A DNA stretch of 64,000 nt from Terracoccus sp. 273MFTsu3.1 (GCF_000383675.1 NZ_KB911824.1:330382-394381); one strand, 5' to 3'; numbered from the stretch's first letter, positions 1-9,897 are shown. Translations and numbers: made by a program. Notes: generated by a model from the sequence alone, not told the origin.

Positions 1-896
1 CGCGCATCGCACCGCCGCAGGTCGCGATCGTGCTCAACGTCGGCACTGCCCACATCGGCGAGTTCGGGTCGCGCGAGAACATCGCGCGCGCCAAGTCCGA
101 GCTGCCGATGGCGGTCCCCGCCGAGGGGCTGTCGATCCTCAACGCGGACGACCCCGTCGTGGCCGCCATGGCCTCCGGCGTCGCGTCCCGGGTCCAGCTC
201 GTCGGGCTCTCGCCCGAGGCGGACGTCCGTGCCGAGGACGTCACCCTCGACGAGCGCGGGAGGGCGGCATACACCCTCGTCAGCCCGCAGGGCTCGGCCC
301 GGGTCTCCTTGCGCCAGAGCGGCGCCCACCACGTCGGCAACTCTCTCGCGGTCGCCGCGGCGGCGCTCGAGCTCGGACTGTCGCTCGACCAGGTCGTGGC
401 CGGCCTCGGCGCTGCCGAGGCCGTGAGCCGGTGGCGGATGGAGATCACCGACCGGCCCGACGGCGTGGTCGTCGTCAACGACGCCTACAACGCCAACCCC
501 GACTCCATGCGTGCCGCGCTCGACGCCGTCGCTGCCATGCACGTGACGGGGGAGCGCTGGGCCGTCCTCGGGGGCATGCTCGAGCTCGGCCCCGACAGCG
601 ACGCCGAGCACGCAGCCGTCGGGTCGTATGCCGCGTCGCGCGGTTTCGAGCACGTCGTGGCCGTCGGCGAGGGGGCCCGTCCGCTCGCCGAGGCCGTCCC
701 CGGCTCGGAGTGGGTGCCCGACACCGACGCCGCCCACGACCTGCTCGCCGCGCGCGTCCGCGCCGGCGACGTCGTCCTGCTCAAGTCGAGCCGGGACAGC
801 GGACTGCGCTGGCTCGGCGACCGCCTCGCCTCCGAGGGTGGCGCGAGCACCACCACACCCGTCCCCACGACCTCCGGAGAGGCGGTCTCGCGGTGA
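1..896 (+). CDS. murF: UDP-MurNAc-tripeptide--D-alanyl-D-alanine ligase, C-terminal part
   Basis: Cytoplasmic Mur ligase that adds D-Ala-D-Ala to UDP-MurNAc-tripeptide, the last cytoplasmic step of the muropeptide precursor. The gene enters the window already open in frame 3 (codons from base 3 read [20 protein letters not shown]), so the ATP-binding N-terminal part is missing. What remains is the central-domain [12 protein letters not shown] segment, then the C-terminal domain with the MurF-specific AYNANPDSM motif around 480-510. It ends with TGA at 894-896, overlapping the mraY start by four bases (GTGA), so the two are probably translationally coupled. Family and context (dcw cluster) agree fully. 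The true start is outside the window; the GTG at 30 is an internal codon. Confidence 0.97.
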   Translation, partial: RIAPPQVAIVLNVGTAHIGEFGSRENIARAKSELPMAVPAEGLSILNADDPVVAAMASGVASRVQLVGLSPEADVRAEDVTLDERGRAAYTLVSPQGSARVSLRQSGAHHVGNSLAVAAAALELGLSLDQVVAGLGAAEAVSRWRMEITDRPDGVVVVNDAYNANPDSMRAALDAVAAMHVTGERWAVLGGMLELGPDSDAEHAAVGSYAASRGFEHVVAVGEGARPLAEAVPGSEWVPDTDAAHDLLAARVRAGDVVLLKSSRDSGLRWLGDRLASEGGASTTTPVPTTSGEAVSR

Positions 897-1978
897 AGGG
901 CGTCCTTCTCGCAGCATCGATCTCGCTGCTCATCTCGTTGTTCGGCACCCCGCTGTTCATCAAGTACCTCGTCAAGCGCGGCTACGGCCAGTTCATCCGC
1001 GACGACGGGCCCACCTCGCACCACACGAAGCGCGGCACGCCGACGATGGGCGGAGCCGTCATCCTCGCGGCGATGCTCGGCGCCTACTTCCTCGCCCACC
1101 TGCTGACCCTCAACCCACCGACGGCCAGTGGGCTGCTCGTGCTCTTCCTCGCCGCCGGTCTCGGCTTCGTCGGCTTCCTCGACGACTTCATCAAGATCAG
1201 CAAGCAGCGCAGCCTCGGCCTCCGCTCGAAGCAGAAGCTCCTCGGGCAGGCCCTCGTCGGCATCACCTTCGCGGGACTGGCGCTGCAGTTCCCCAACGAG
1301 CAGTACCGCAATCCCGCCTCGCTGCTCGTGTCGTTCGTGCGCGACACGAACATCAGCCTCGCGCTCGGTGGCAGCACCGTCGTCGGGGTCATCCTCTTCG
1401 TCGTCTTCGCCAACGTCATGATCGCGGGCGCGTCCAACGGCGTGAACCTCACCGACGGTCTCGACGGTCTCGCGACCGGCGTCTCGACCATGGTCTTCGG
1501 CGCGTACGTCCTCATCAGCATCTGGACCTACAACCAGAACTGCCAGACCAACCCGGGCATCAAGTGCTACGAGGTGCGCGACTCGCACGACCTCGCCCTC
1601 GTGGCCGCCGCGGGCATGGGCGCGTGCTTCGGCTTCCTCTGGTGGAACGCGACGCCCGCGAAGATCTTCATGGGGGACACCGGCTCGCTCGCCCTCGGAG
1701 GCGCACTCGCCGGCCTCGCCATCACGACCCACACCGAGCTGCTCCTCGTCATCCTCGGCGGCATGTTCGTCCTCGAGACGTTGTCAGTGGTCGCCCAGGT
1801 GGCCTCGTTCAAGACGACCGGTAAACGGGTGCTGAGGATGGCACCGCTGCACCACCACTTCGAGATGGTCGGGTGGAACGAGGTGACGGTCGTCGTCCGC
1901 TTCTGGATCATCGCCGGGCTCTTCGTCGCCTTCGGCCTCGGCGTCTTCTACGCCGAGTGGGTGGTGGGGTCCCAGTGA
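893..1978 (+). CDS. mraY: phospho-N-acetylmuramoyl-pentapeptide-transferase
   Basis: Integral membrane enzyme that transfers phospho-MurNAc-pentapeptide to undecaprenyl phosphate, giving lipid I. 361 residues, the usual size for the family, with about ten hydrophobic segments. Visible motifs: [18 protein letters not shown] near residue 36, the catalytic-aspartate segment FLDDFIKI near 95, [12 protein letters not shown] near 185, [11 protein letters not shown] near 260 and APLHHHFE near 317. The GTG at 893 is chosen because it gives the normal MraY N-terminus and overlaps the murF stop as GTGA. In turn the mraY stop overlaps murD. Substrate comes from murF upstream; the product is used by murG downstream. 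Confidence 0.97.
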   Translation: MKGVLLAASISLLISLFGTPLFIKYLVKRGYGQFIRDDGPTSHHTKRGTPTMGGAVILAAMLGAYFLAHLLTLNPPTASGLLVLFLAAGLGFVGFLDDFIKISKQRSLGLRSKQKLLGQALVGITFAGLALQFPNEQYRNPASLLVSFVRDTNISLALGGSTVVGVILFVVFANVMIAGASNGVNLTDGLDGLATGVSTMVFGAYVLISIWTYNQNCQTNPGIKCYEVRDSHDLALVAAAGMGACFGFLWWNATPAKIFMGDTGSLALGGALAGLAITTHTELLLVILGGMFVLETLSVVAQVASFKTTGKRVLRMAPLHHHFEMVGWNEVTVVVRFWIIAGLFVAFGLGVFYAEWVVGSQ

Positions 1979-3465
1979 GCTTCGACCCGCTCTACGAGCC
2001 CCGCGAGGGCCTGACCCACCGCGATGCCGACTGGTCGGGGATCAACGTCCTCGTCGTCGGCCTCGGGGTCTCCGGCTTCGCCGCGGCCGACGCCCTCGCC
2101 GACCGCGGCGCGCGCGTCACGGCGGTCTCCCGCGACGAGACCGAGGCGATCCGCGAGCGCGCGACGATCCTCGAGATCCTCGACGTCGACGTCCGCCTGG
2201 GCCCCGAGCACGTCGTCGAGCCGCCGCCGGGCACCGAGCTCGTCGTCACCTCGCCGGGCGTCCCCCCGCACGACCCGCTGATGCTCGCGGCGGCGACGGC
2301 CGGCATACCCGTGTGGGGAGAGGTCGAGCTCGCCTGGCGCATGCGCGCGCGGGAGGGCGCCGCCCCGTGGCTCACGGTCACCGGCACCAACGGCAAGACG
2401 ACGACCGTCAACATGCTCGCCTCGATCCTCCGGGCCGCGGGACTGCGCGCCACGTCGGCCGGCAACGTCGGCACGCCGCTGCTGGAGGCCGTGCTCCACC
2501 CCGAGCCCTACGACGTGCTGGCCGTCGAGCTCTCGAGCTTCCAGCTGCACTGGCAGCGCTCGGTCTCGGCCGTCGCGTCGGCCGTCCTCAACGTCGCTCC
2601 CGACCACATCGACTGGCACGGCAGCTACGCCGAGTACCTCCGGGCCAAGGGCAAGATCTACGAGAACACCCACCTGGCGTGCATCTACAACGTCGCCGAC
2701 ATCCAGACCGAGCAGCTCGTCATGGAGGCCAACGTCGTCGAGGGGTGCCGTGCCATCGGGTTCACGACGGGCATCCCGGCGCCCTCGATGGTCGGCGTCG
2801 TCGAGGACGTGCTCGCCGACCGCGCCTTCGTCGAGCAGCGCCAGCGTTCGGCCGCCGAGCTGTGCACCATCGCCGACCTCCGGGGTGACGCTCCGTCGGT
2901 GGCGCCGCACTACGTCGCCAACGCCCTCGCAGCCGCGGCGCTGGCCCGTGCCTACGGCGTCGGTCCCATCGCCGTGCGCGACGGCCTGCGGGCCTTCCGG
3001 CCCGACCGACACCGGATCGCGGAGCTGGCGACGGTCAAGGGCGTGCGCTTCGTCAACGACTCCAAGGCCACCAACCCGCACGCGGCCGCAGCGGCCATCC
3101 GGTCGTTCGACTCCGTCGTGTGGGTCGCGGGCGGCCTGCTCAAGGGGGCCGACGTCGACAGCCTCGTCGAGGAGATGGCCTCGCGCCTGCGGGGGGTCGT
3201 GCTCATCGGCGCCGACCGCGACCAGATCGCCCGGGCCCTTTCCCGACACGCGCCCGATGTCCCGGTCGTCGACGTGTCCGACACCGACACTGGAGTCATG
3301 GACCGTGTCGTCAGGGAGGCTGCCCGACTCGCCCAGCCGGGCGACGTCGTGCTGCTCGCCCCCGCCGCCGCGTCGATGGACATGTTCACCAACTACGGAG
3401 CCCGCGGCGACGCCTTCGAGGAGGCGGTCCGGCGGCACCTCGAGGCACACGGGGGGCTGGAGTGA
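1975..3465 (+). CDS. murD: UDP-N-acetylmuramoylalanine--D-glutamate ligase
   Basis: Cytoplasmic ligase adding D-Glu to UDP-MurNAc-L-Ala. 496 residues, slightly longer than E. coli MurD. N-terminal Rossmann-type domain with [13 protein letters not shown] near residue 28. The ATP-binding P-loop [10 protein letters not shown] lies near 135, followed by DHIDWHGS near 209. The C-terminal domain contains [11 protein letters not shown] near 361 and GGLLKGAD near 385. The GTG at 1975 overlaps the mraY stop (GTGA) and gives VSFDPLYEP as N-terminus. An upstream in-frame ATG exists but would extend about 100 bases into mraY and is rejected. The stop overlaps the ftsW start, continuing the coupled operon. 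Confidence 0.96.
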   Translation: MSFDPLYEPREGLTHRDADWSGINVLVVGLGVSGFAAADALADRGARVTAVSRDETEAIRERATILEILDVDVRLGPEHVVEPPPGTELVVTSPGVPPHDPLMLAAATAGIPVWGEVELAWRMRAREGAAPWLTVTGTNGKTTTVNMLASILRAAGLRATSAGNVGTPLLEAVLHPEPYDVLAVELSSFQLHWQRSVSAVASAVLNVAPDHIDWHGSYAEYLRAKGKIYENTHLACIYNVADIQTEQLVMEANVVEGCRAIGFTTGIPAPSMVGVVEDVLADRAFVEQRQRSAAELCTIADLRGDAPSVAPHYVANALAAAALARAYGVGPIAVRDGLRAFRPDRHRIAELATVKGVRFVNDSKATNPHAAAAAIRSFDSVVWVAGGLLKGADVDSLVEEMASRLRGVVLIGADRDQIARALSRHAPDVPVVDVSDTDTGVMDRVVREAARLAQPGDVVLLAPAAASMDMFTNYGARGDAFEEAVRRHLEAHGGLE

Positions 3466-4757
3466 GCGCGACCACCGCCGGCGACAAGACGGCCGCGGGC
3501 ACCAAGGGCGTGACCGACACCGCGACCACGCACCGGTCGCTGCCCGTCATCGGCAAGCTCGAGTCGCCCCTGACGACGTACTACCTCATCCTCGGCGCCA
3601 CCTCGACGCTCGTCGTCTTCGGGCTGATCATGGTCTTCTCGGCCTCCAGCGTCGAGCAGCTGCTCGCCGACGAGGCCTCCTACACCGTGTTCCTGCGCCA
3701 GCTGCTCTTCGCCGCCATCGGCGCCGTCGCGGCGGGGGTGGCGAGCCGTGTTGCCGTGGCCACGTGGAAGCGCCTCGCCTTCCCGACGATCATCGTGTCC
3801 GTGCTGCTGCTCGCGGCCGTCATCCCGTTCGGCCGGAGCGTCAACGGCAACCGCAACTGGCTCGCCATCGGGCCGATCCAGTTCCAGCCCGCCGAGTTCG
3901 CCAAGGTGGGCCTCGTGCTCGTCGGTGCCGTCATCTTCGCGAACAAGTCGTCGCGGATGGCGAGCATGCTCCACGTCGTGCTGCCCTACCTCGTGCCCAT
4001 CGCCACCATCGTCATCGGCCTGATCCTCGCCGGGCACGACCTCGGCACGGCGATGGTCGTGCTCGTCATCGTCGCCGCGGTCCTGCTCGTCGCAGGTGCT
4101 CCGAAGCGCGTGTTCGCCATCGCGGGAGGCTTCGCCGTCCTGGGGGTCGCCCTCATGGTGACCGGCAGCAACAACCGCACGAGCCGCATCGCGAACTGGC
4201 TGAGTCCCTCCTGCAACGCCGACCCCGACGGCTGGTGCGGCCAGTCGGTCCACGGGCTCTACGCCCTCGCGGACGGCGGGTGGTGGGGCGTCGGCCTCGG
4301 TGCCTCCAAGGAGAAGTGGGAGTGGCTGTCCGAGGCGCACAACGACTTCATCTTTGCGATCATCGGCGAGGAGCTCGGGCTGCCGGGCACGCTCATGGTG
4401 CTGCTGCTCTTCGGCATCCTCGCCTGGGCCTGCTTCCGGCTCGTCAGCCGCACCCAGGACCGGTTCGTGCGCATCGCCGGCTTCGGCATCATGGCGTGGC
4501 TGCTCGGCCAGGCCATCATCAACATCGGCGCCGTCATCGGGCTCTTCCCCGTCATCGGTGTCCCGCTGCCCCTCGTCTCGGCCGGAGGCTCCTCACTCGT
4601 GACGACCCTCCTGGCGCTTGGCATCCTGCTGTCCTTCGCGCGCCACGAACCGGGCTGCAAGGCCCTGCTCGACGCGCGCCCGAGTCTCGTCCGTCGGTCG
4701 CTCGCGGTGCTCCCGTCCCGCGTACGGTCCGTCCCGCAACGTCGCAGAAGCCGGTGA
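3462..4757 (+). CDS. ftsW: SEDS-family peptidoglycan glycosyltransferase FtsW
   Basis: Polytopic membrane protein of the SEDS family that polymerises lipid II at the division septum together with a class B PBP. 431 residues. An approximately 35-residue hydrophilic N-terminus ([14 protein letters not shown]...) is followed by about ten membrane segments. Family landmarks seen: NGNRNWLAIGPIQFQPAEFAK (conserved Asn/Trp/Pro-Ala-Glu), the large extracellular loop around SPSCNADPDGWCG (two Cys), EAHNDFIFAIIGEELG and the C-terminal GVPLPLVSAGGSSLV. It sits between murD and murG with GTGA overlaps on both sides. That position in a dcw cluster favours FtsW over RodA. The C-terminal tail is Arg/Ser rich and poorly conserved. 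Confidence 0.94.
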   Translation: MSATTAGDKTAAGTKGVTDTATTHRSLPVIGKLESPLTTYYLILGATSTLVVFGLIMVFSASSVEQLLADEASYTVFLRQLLFAAIGAVAAGVASRVAVATWKRLAFPTIIVSVLLLAAVIPFGRSVNGNRNWLAIGPIQFQPAEFAKVGLVLVGAVIFANKSSRMASMLHVVLPYLVPIATIVIGLILAGHDLGTAMVVLVIVAAVLLVAGAPKRVFAIAGGFAVLGVALMVTGSNNRTSRIANWLSPSCNADPDGWCGQSVHGLYALADGGWWGVGLGASKEKWEWLSEAHNDFIFAIIGEELGLPGTLMVLLLFGILAWACFRLVSRTQDRFVRIAGFGIMAWLLGQAIINIGAVIGLFPVIGVPLPLVSAGGSSLVTTLLALGILLSFARHEPGCKALLDARPSLVRRSLAVLPSRVRSVPQRRRSR

Positions 4758-5866
4758 TCCCCCTGTCCTCGCCCACCTCCGTCCTGCTCGCAGGGGGAGG
4801 CAGCGCCGGCCACGTGTCGCCGCTGCTCGCCCTCGCGGACGCCCTCCGTCGTCGCCACCCCGACCTGCGGGTGACGGCGCTCGGCACGCAGGAGGGGCTC
4901 GAGGCGCGCCTCGTCCCGGCCCGGGGCTACGACCTGAGGGTCGTGCCCAAGGTGCCGTTGCCGCGTCGCCCGAGCACCGACCTGCTCCGGCTCCCGGGCC
5001 GCCTCAAGGCGGCCGTCGACGCCGCGGGCGCTGCGATCGACGAGACGGGTGCCGAGGTGGTCGTCGGCTTCGGCGGCTACGTCAGCACCCCTGCCTACCT
5101 CGCCGCGCGGCGCCGTCACGTCCCCATCGTCGTCCACGAGCAGAACGCCCGGGCGGGCCTGGCCAACCGTCTCGGCGCCCGCTGGGCGAGTGCCGTGGCG
5201 ACGACCTTCTCGGTCACGTCCCTGCCGCACGCCCAGCGCATCGGCATGCCGCTGCGCCGTGAGGTCGCGACGCTCGACCGCGAGGCCGTGCGTGCCGAGG
5301 CCCTCGAGCACTTCGGGCTCCAGTCGCAGTGGCCCACCGTCCTCGTCACCGGAGGCTCGCTCGGCGCCCAGCGCCTCAACGACGCCTTCCGGGCGCGCGT
5401 GGCCGAGCTGAGCCGCGGGGGAGTGCAGGTGCTGCACGTGACCGGGCTCGGCAAGGAGTTCGTCCCCGAGCCGTCGGCCGCGGGGGCCCCGTACGTCGTC
5501 GTGCCGTACGCCGACCGGATGGAGCTGGCGTATGCCGCCGCCGACCTCGTCGTCGCCCGCGCGGGCGCCAACACGGTGTGCGAGCTGACGGCCGTCGGCC
5601 TGCCGGCCGTCTACGTCCCGCTGCCCGTCGGCAACGGTGAGCAGCGCGTCAACGCCTCCGATGTCGTGACCGCCGGTGGTGGTCTGCTCGTCGACGACGC
5701 CGACCTCACCCCCGAGTGGGTCGACGCCGTGCTGCTCGGGCTCGCCACCGACCGCGAGAGGATCTCGCGGATGGCGGCGGCCGCCCGGACCCTGGGCGAA
5801 CCCGCCGCCGACGAGAAGCTCGCAGACCTGGTCGACCGGGCCGCAGAAGGCAGGAACCGCACGTGA
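4754..5866 (+). CDS. murG: UDP-GlcNAc--undecaprenyl-pyrophosphoryl-MurNAc-pentapeptide transferase
   Basis: Peripheral membrane GT28 glycosyltransferase that converts lipid I to lipid II. 370 residues. The N-terminal domain has the glycine-rich loop GGGSAGHVSPLLALADAL (residues about 14-31) and VVVGFGGYVSTPAYL. The interdomain stretch has HEQNARAGLANR. The C-terminal UDP-GlcNAc-binding domain has TGGSLGAQRLND near 200 and ARAGANTVCELTAVGLPAVY near 268, followed by the conserved Gln of NGEQRVNA. Start GTG 4754 overlaps the ftsW stop (GTGA), and the stop overlaps murC in the same way. This continues the run of translationally coupled wall genes. Confidence 0.96.
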   Translation: MIPLSSPTSVLLAGGGSAGHVSPLLALADALRRRHPDLRVTALGTQEGLEARLVPARGYDLRVVPKVPLPRRPSTDLLRLPGRLKAAVDAAGAAIDETGAEVVVGFGGYVSTPAYLAARRRHVPIVVHEQNARAGLANRLGARWASAVATTFSVTSLPHAQRIGMPLRREVATLDREAVRAEALEHFGLQSQWPTVLVTGGSLGAQRLNDAFRARVAELSRGGVQVLHVTGLGKEFVPEPSAAGAPYVVVPYADRMELAYAAADLVVARAGANTVCELTAVGLPAVYVPLPVGNGEQRVNASDVVTAGGGLLVDDADLTPEWVDAVLLGLATDRERISRMAAAARTLGEPAADEKLADLVDRAAEGRNRT

Positions 5867-7338
5867 CCCAGACCCCGCGCACCCCCACCGTCGACGACCC
5901 GTTCGCGGCGGCGCGCTTCGACTTCCGGGCCGCCGTGCCCGGCGCCGACGAGCTCGGTCGCGTGCACTTCCTCGCCATCGGCGGCGCCGGCATGTCGGGC
6001 GTCGCCCGCATCATGCTCGCGCGGGGCATCCGGGTCACGGGCAGCGACGCCAAGGACGTGCCCGTCCTCAAGGCGCTCGAGAGCGAGGGTGCCGGCGTGT
6101 GGGTCGGCTTCCACGAGGCGCACCAGGAGCGCGCCGACGCCATCGTCATGAGCTCCTCGATCCGCGACGACAACGTCGAGCTGGTCGCCGCTCGCGACCG
6201 AGGCGTGCCCGTGCTGCACCGCGCGCAGGGACTTGCCGCTCTCATGCACGGACGCCGTCCCGTCGCGGTCGCCGGTGCCAACGGCAAGACGACGACGACC
6301 TCGATGCTCACCGTCGCCCTGCAGGGCTGCGGTCTCGACCCGTCCTTCGCGGTCGGCGGCGAGCTCGCCAAGCACGGCACCAACGCCCACGACGGCTCCG
6401 ACGACGTCTTCGTCGTCGAGGCCGACGAGAGCGACGGTTCGTTCGTCGTCTACCGTCCCGAGGTCGCGATCGTCACCAACGTCCAGCCCGACCACCTCGA
6501 CTTCTACTCGAACTTCAAGGTTGTCCAGGCGGCCTACGACGCGTTCGTCGGCACGATCCGTCCCGGAGGGCTGCTCGTCACGTGCGCCGACGACGCCGGA
6601 GCCGTGGCCCTCGCCGAGCGAGCCCGGGCTGCGGGCACGCGCGTGCTGACCTACGGCTTCGACCGGTCCTCCGACGTGGTCCTGGACCACCACCAGCAGG
6701 ACGGCGTCACGTCATCGGTCACGCTCCTCGACGAGGGCGTCGAGCGACGCATGACCCTCGGCGTGCCGGGCCGCCACAACGCGCTCAACGCCGCGGCCGC
6801 GTACGCCGCCGCGGTCCACGGGCTCGGTCAGGCCCCCGACCAGGTCCTGGCCGGGCTGGCGTCCTTCACGGGGACGCGCCGTCGTTTCGAGCCGAAGGGC
6901 GAGGCCGGCGGAGTCGTCGTCGTCGACGACTACGCCCACAACGCGGGCAAGGTCGCAGCGGTCGTCGAGACCGCCAAGGACCTCGTCGGCGGCACCGGCC
7001 GGCTCCTCGTCGTCTTCCAGCCGCACCTCTACAGCCGCACTCGGGACTTCGCGACCGAGCTCGGGGCCGGACTGTCCCCGGCGGACGTCGTCGTCCTCAT
7101 GGACGTCTACGCCGCCCGTGAGGACCCCGTGCCCGGCGTGTCCGGCCGGCTCGTCGCCGACGCCGTGACCGCTGCCCGGCCCGAGGTCGAGGTCCACTAC
7201 GTGCCCTCGTGGTCGGAGGTCGCCGGCCGGGTCGCCGCCCTCGCGCGTCCCGGGGACCTGGTGCTCACGGTGGGCGCGGGCGACGTCACGATGATCGGCC
7301 CGGAGGTGCTGCGGATCCTCGGGGGAGGCTCGCCATGA
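5863..7338 (+). CDS. murC: UDP-N-acetylmuramate--L-alanine ligase
   Basis: First Mur ligase, adding L-Ala to UDP-MurNAc in the cytoplasm. 491 residues. N-terminal Rossmann loop FLAIGGAGMSGVARIML near residue 35, P-loop AGANGKTTTTSML near 137, EADESDGSF near 186 and NVQPDHLDFY near 206. The family C-terminal motif, normally DDYAHHPTE, reads DDYAHNAGKV here near residue 355, an unusual change described in the findings. The N-terminus carries about 25 extra hydrophilic residues. GTG 5863 overlaps the murG stop. The stop overlaps the ftsQ start (ATGA). The order murG-murC-ftsQ is standard for actinobacteria. Confidence 0.95.
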   Translation: MTQTPRTPTVDDPFAAARFDFRAAVPGADELGRVHFLAIGGAGMSGVARIMLARGIRVTGSDAKDVPVLKALESEGAGVWVGFHEAHQERADAIVMSSSIRDDNVELVAARDRGVPVLHRAQGLAALMHGRRPVAVAGANGKTTTTSMLTVALQGCGLDPSFAVGGELAKHGTNAHDGSDDVFVVEADESDGSFVVYRPEVAIVTNVQPDHLDFYSNFKVVQAAYDAFVGTIRPGGLLVTCADDAGAVALAERARAAGTRVLTYGFDRSSDVVLDHHQQDGVTSSVTLLDEGVERRMTLGVPGRHNALNAAAAYAAAVHGLGQAPDQVLAGLASFTGTRRRFEPKGEAGGVVVVDDYAHNAGKVAAVVETAKDLVGGTGRLLVVFQPHLYSRTRDFATELGAGLSPADVVVLMDVYAAREDPVPGVSGRLVADAVTAARPEVEVHYVPSWSEVAGRVAALARPGDLVLTVGAGDVTMIGPEVLRILGGGSP

Positions 7339-8111
7339 TGCTCGAGCACGGCAACGCCCGCCGCCGCGTCGCGGGCACCGGACTCGCCTCGTCGCGCACC
7401 CGCTTCGAACGCCGCGCCGCCGCCGCCCGGCGACGTCCCCGCCTCGTCGCGGGGGTCCTCGCAGCCCTCATGCTGGGCGCCGGACTGCTCGTGTGGGTGG
7501 GATGGTTCAGCAGCGTCCTCACCGCGTCTCGCGTCGAGGTCCACGGCGTGAGCGCGGGCGCCTCCGCGCAGGTGCGTGCCGTCGCCCGGGTGCCGCTCGG
7601 CGGGCCGCTCATGCGCGTCGACACCGACGCCGTCGCGCAGCGCCTGATCGCCGGCAAGGCGTGGTCCGCGGTCACCGTGGGCCGCGGACTGCCCGACACC
7701 GTCGTCATCACCGTGACCCCGAGGGTGGCCGTCCTCGCCGTCCGCAACCCTCGAGGTGAGGTGGACGTCGTGGACCGCGACGGGGTCGCCTTCCGCACCG
7801 TCGGCAGTGCCCCCGACGGCGTGCCGCTCGTCAGCTCGGGATCCGCGCAGGTCACCAAGGCCGGGGTCGAGGCCGCCCTGGGGGCGCTCGGGTCGCTCGA
7901 CCCGTCGCTGCGCGCCGACGTCTCAGGAGTGTCGGTGTCGACGGCGGACCAGGTCTCCTTCACCGTCAAGGCCAAGGGCGAGAAGCGCAAGACGGTCGTC
8001 TGGGGTGGCGCCGCCGATGGCAAGCGCAAGGCAGACCTCGTCAAGATCCTTCTGCCAGAGCCGGGTTCGACGATCGACGTCAGCGTCCCGTCGTCACCGG
8101 TCACCCGCTGA
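7335..8111 (+). CDS. ftsQ: cell division protein FtsQ
   Basis: Bitopic divisome protein that links early and late division proteins. 258 residues. A basic cytoplasmic N-terminus (about 45 residues, RFERRAAAARRRPR) is followed by one membrane segment (LVAGVLAALMLGAGLLVWVG). Then comes an extracytoplasmic POTRA domain starting SRVEVHGVSAGAS with the typical PLMRVDTDAVAQRL, and the FtsQ beta domain (VDVVDRDGVAFR...). Start ATG 7335 overlaps the murC stop as ATGA; a second ATG follows directly at 7338. Sequence conservation is low as usual for FtsQ, but topology, POTRA pattern and position between murC and ftsZ make the call firm. Confidence 0.92.
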   Translation: MMLEHGNARRRVAGTGLASSRTRFERRAAAARRRPRLVAGVLAALMLGAGLLVWVGWFSSVLTASRVEVHGVSAGASAQVRAVARVPLGGPLMRVDTDAVAQRLIAGKAWSAVTVGRGLPDTVVITVTPRVAVLAVRNPRGEVDVVDRDGVAFRTVGSAPDGVPLVSSGSAQVTKAGVEAALGALGSLDPSLRADVSGVSVSTADQVSFTVKAKGEKRKTVVWGGAADGKRKADLVKILLPEPGSTIDVSVPSSPVTR

Positions 8112-8471
8112 CGCCGGCGTCCGGGCGGCTCGTCCGCCACGGGGCCCCGGTCACGGGCCGGCTGGCGGGCCGTGGGATGGTGATCCCGGGCGGTCGGGAC
8201 CCGAGTGTCCGGTGGTGCTGGTGTGGCCCTTGGGGCGCGGCTCTCGGAATTGGGGCAATCCCCGCGACGACACGCCGCGACGTGGGTTGATCGACCCTGT
8301 GCCTCGTCATACCGTCAGGGCACTGGTTCGTGACCAAACTGTAACCTTTATGTCTACGTTTAAGGTTTGAGGGCTACACGCTCGGAACGAGCCGCACCAC
8401 CCACACCACGCACCGCCCGTCCCCCAGACCACCAGCAGCACCGGCACCACCAGTCAGGAAGGCCCACTCTC
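8112..8471 (+). other. 360-bp upstream region of ftsZ
   Basis: Longest gene-free stretch inside the division cluster. The first 200 bases are very GC-rich with nothing I can name. From about 8324 the base composition drops abruptly and an AT-rich island follows, holding the candidate promoter/operator described separately. Positions 8370-8460 are Pro/His/Thr-like coding-poor sequence leading to a Shine-Dalgarno AGGAAGG at about 8456-8462. No small gene is supported here. Confidence 0.7.
8324..8367 (+). promoter_or_regulatory. candidate ftsZ promoter/operator
   Basis: TGGTTCGTGACC at 8324-8335 is identical to a 12-mer upstream of wag31 (12373-12384). It is followed by CTGTAACCT, whose TAACCT (8342-8347) fits a TANNNT -10 box, and by an inverted repeat AACCTT (8343-8348) / AAGGTT (8362-8367) with a 13-base spacer. 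This lies about 105 bases before the ftsZ GTG. Seen directly; the regulatory meaning is inference. Confidence 0.5.
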
Positions 8472-9761
8472 GTGGCAGCAGCACCGCAGAACTACTTGGC
8501 CGTCATCAAGGTCGTCGGCATCGGCGGCGGCGGCGTCAATGCCATCAATCGCATGATCGAGGTCGGCCTCAAGGGTGTCGAGTTCATCGCCATCAACACC
8601 GATGCGCAGGCGCTGCTCATGAGCGACGCCGACGTCAAGCTCGACGTCGGTCGCGAGCTGACGCGTGGTCTCGGCGCCGGCGCCGACCCCGAGGTCGGCA
8701 AGAAGGCCGCCGAGGACCACGCCGAGGAGATCGAGGAGGTCCTCAAGGGGGCCGACATGGTCTTCGTCACCGCCGGTGAGGGCGGCGGCACGGGCACCGG
8801 CGGCGCACCCGTCGTGGCCCGCATCGCGCGCGAGCTCGGTGCCCTGACGATCGGCGTCGTCACTCGCCCGTTCACCTTCGAGGGCCGACGTCGCGCCAAC
8901 CAGGCCGAGTCCGGCATCGGCAGCCTCCGCGAGGAGGTCGACACCCTGATCGTCATCCCCAACGACCGGCTGCTGTCGATCAGCGACCGCAACGTGTCGA
9001 TGATGGACGCCTTCCGCTCGGCCGACCAGGTCCTGCTCTCCGGTGTCCAGGGCATCACCGACCTCATCACGACGCCCGGTCTCATCAACCTCGACTTCGC
9101 CGACGTCAAGTCGGTCATGCAGGGGGCGGGCTCGGCCCTGATGGGCATCGGGTCCGCGCGCGGCGAGGACCGTGCCGTCCAGGCGGCCGAGCTCGCGATC
9201 AGCAGCCCGCTGCTCGAGGCGTCCATCGACGGCGCGCACGGCGTCCTCCTCTCGGTCCAGGGTGGGTCCGACCTCGGTCTCTTCGAGATCAACGAGGCCG
9301 CTCGCCTGGTCCAGGAAGCCGCCCACCCGGAGGCCAACATCATCTTCGGTGCCGTCATCGACGACGCCCTGGGTGACGAGGTCCGGGTCACGGTCATCGC
9401 TGCGGGCTTCGACAGCGGTGGCCCCAGCCAGCGCCACGACGACCGCGCCCTCGGGCAGGTCATGGGTCGCTCGCAGCCGTCCCAGCAGCGTCCTGCCGCG
9501 CCGGCTCCGCAGTCGGCGCCGCAGCACTCCAACGGCGTGCCCCAGGCGGCTCCGCAGCAGGCGGCGCCCCAGCAGGCGCAGCCGGCCCCGGTGAACCACC
9601 AGCAGCCCGCCCAGCAGCTGCCGACCCAGCAGCCCGCGGTCCCGGCGCAGCAGCCCCAGCACCACGCTCCTGTCCCCGCGGCCCAGCCGGTGCAGCAGCC
9701 GCCCCGCCAGGTGACGTTCGACGAGGGCGACGACCTCGACGTGCCCGACTTCCTCAAGTAG
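8472..9761 (+). CDS. ftsZ: cell division GTPase FtsZ
   Basis: Tubulin-like GTPase forming the Z-ring. 429 residues. N-terminus [21 protein letters not shown] leads into the nucleotide-binding core. The tubulin signature [12 protein letters not shown] is near residue 104, and the T7-loop synergy motif [11 protein letters not shown] near 205. After about residue 315 comes a Gln/Pro/Ala-rich flexible linker. The C-terminal peptide [10 protein letters not shown] is the binding site for SepF, itself encoded nearby, and other partners. Start GTG 8472 is preceded by AGGAAGG with 9-base spacing. An in-frame ATG at 8367 would add a His/Pro/Arg-rich sequence unlike any FtsZ and lies in the putative operator, so it is rejected. 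Transcribed apart from the mur genes, with a strong hairpin terminator behind. Confidence 0.98.
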   Translation: MAAAPQNYLAVIKVVGIGGGGVNAINRMIEVGLKGVEFIAINTDAQALLMSDADVKLDVGRELTRGLGAGADPEVGKKAAEDHAEEIEEVLKGADMVFVTAGEGGGTGTGGAPVVARIARELGALTIGVVTRPFTFEGRRRANQAESGIGSLREEVDTLIVIPNDRLLSISDRNVSMMDAFRSADQVLLSGVQGITDLITTPGLINLDFADVKSVMQGAGSALMGIGSARGEDRAVQAAELAISSPLLEASIDGAHGVLLSVQGGSDLGLFEINEAARLVQEAAHPEANIIFGAVIDDALGDEVRVTVIAAGFDSGGPSQRHDDRALGQVMGRSQPSQQRPAAPAPQSAPQHSNGVPQAAPQQAAPQQAQPAPVNHQQPAQQLPTQQPAVPAQQPQHHAPVPAAQPVQQPPRQVTFDEGDDLDVPDFLK

Positions 9762-9792
9762 GACGACGGGCACCTGCGGTCGAGATCGACCG

Positions 9793-9829
9793 GACGGGCG
9801 GGAGACGCATTCAGCGTCTCCCGCCCGTC
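9793..9829 (+). terminator. ftsZ terminator hairpin
   Basis: Perfect 16-bp stem GACGGGCGGGAGACGC / GCGTCTCCCGCCCGTC with an ATTCA loop, 31 bases after the ftsZ stop and without a U tract. This is the usual form in high-GC actinobacteria. Confidence 0.85.
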
Positions 9830-9884
9830 GGCGTCCCGGGACCGCGGCCGTGCGGTCGGTCACGGGGCGCCTCTGGTCCGCAGG

Positions 9885-9890
9885 TAGGTT
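9885..9890 (+). promoter_or_regulatory. -10 box for leaderless pgeF
   Basis: TAGGTT (TANNNT) ends seven bases before the GTG at 9898, the spacing expected when transcription starts at the start codon. No Shine-Dalgarno is visible. Confidence 0.5.
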
Positions 9891-9897
9891 TGTCATC

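Noticed and set aside
8367..8471. Upstream in-frame start for ftsZ at 8367
   Set aside because: Would add a His/Pro/Arg-rich leader unknown in FtsZ, lies at the inverted repeat, and a good Shine-Dalgarno exists for GTG 8472.
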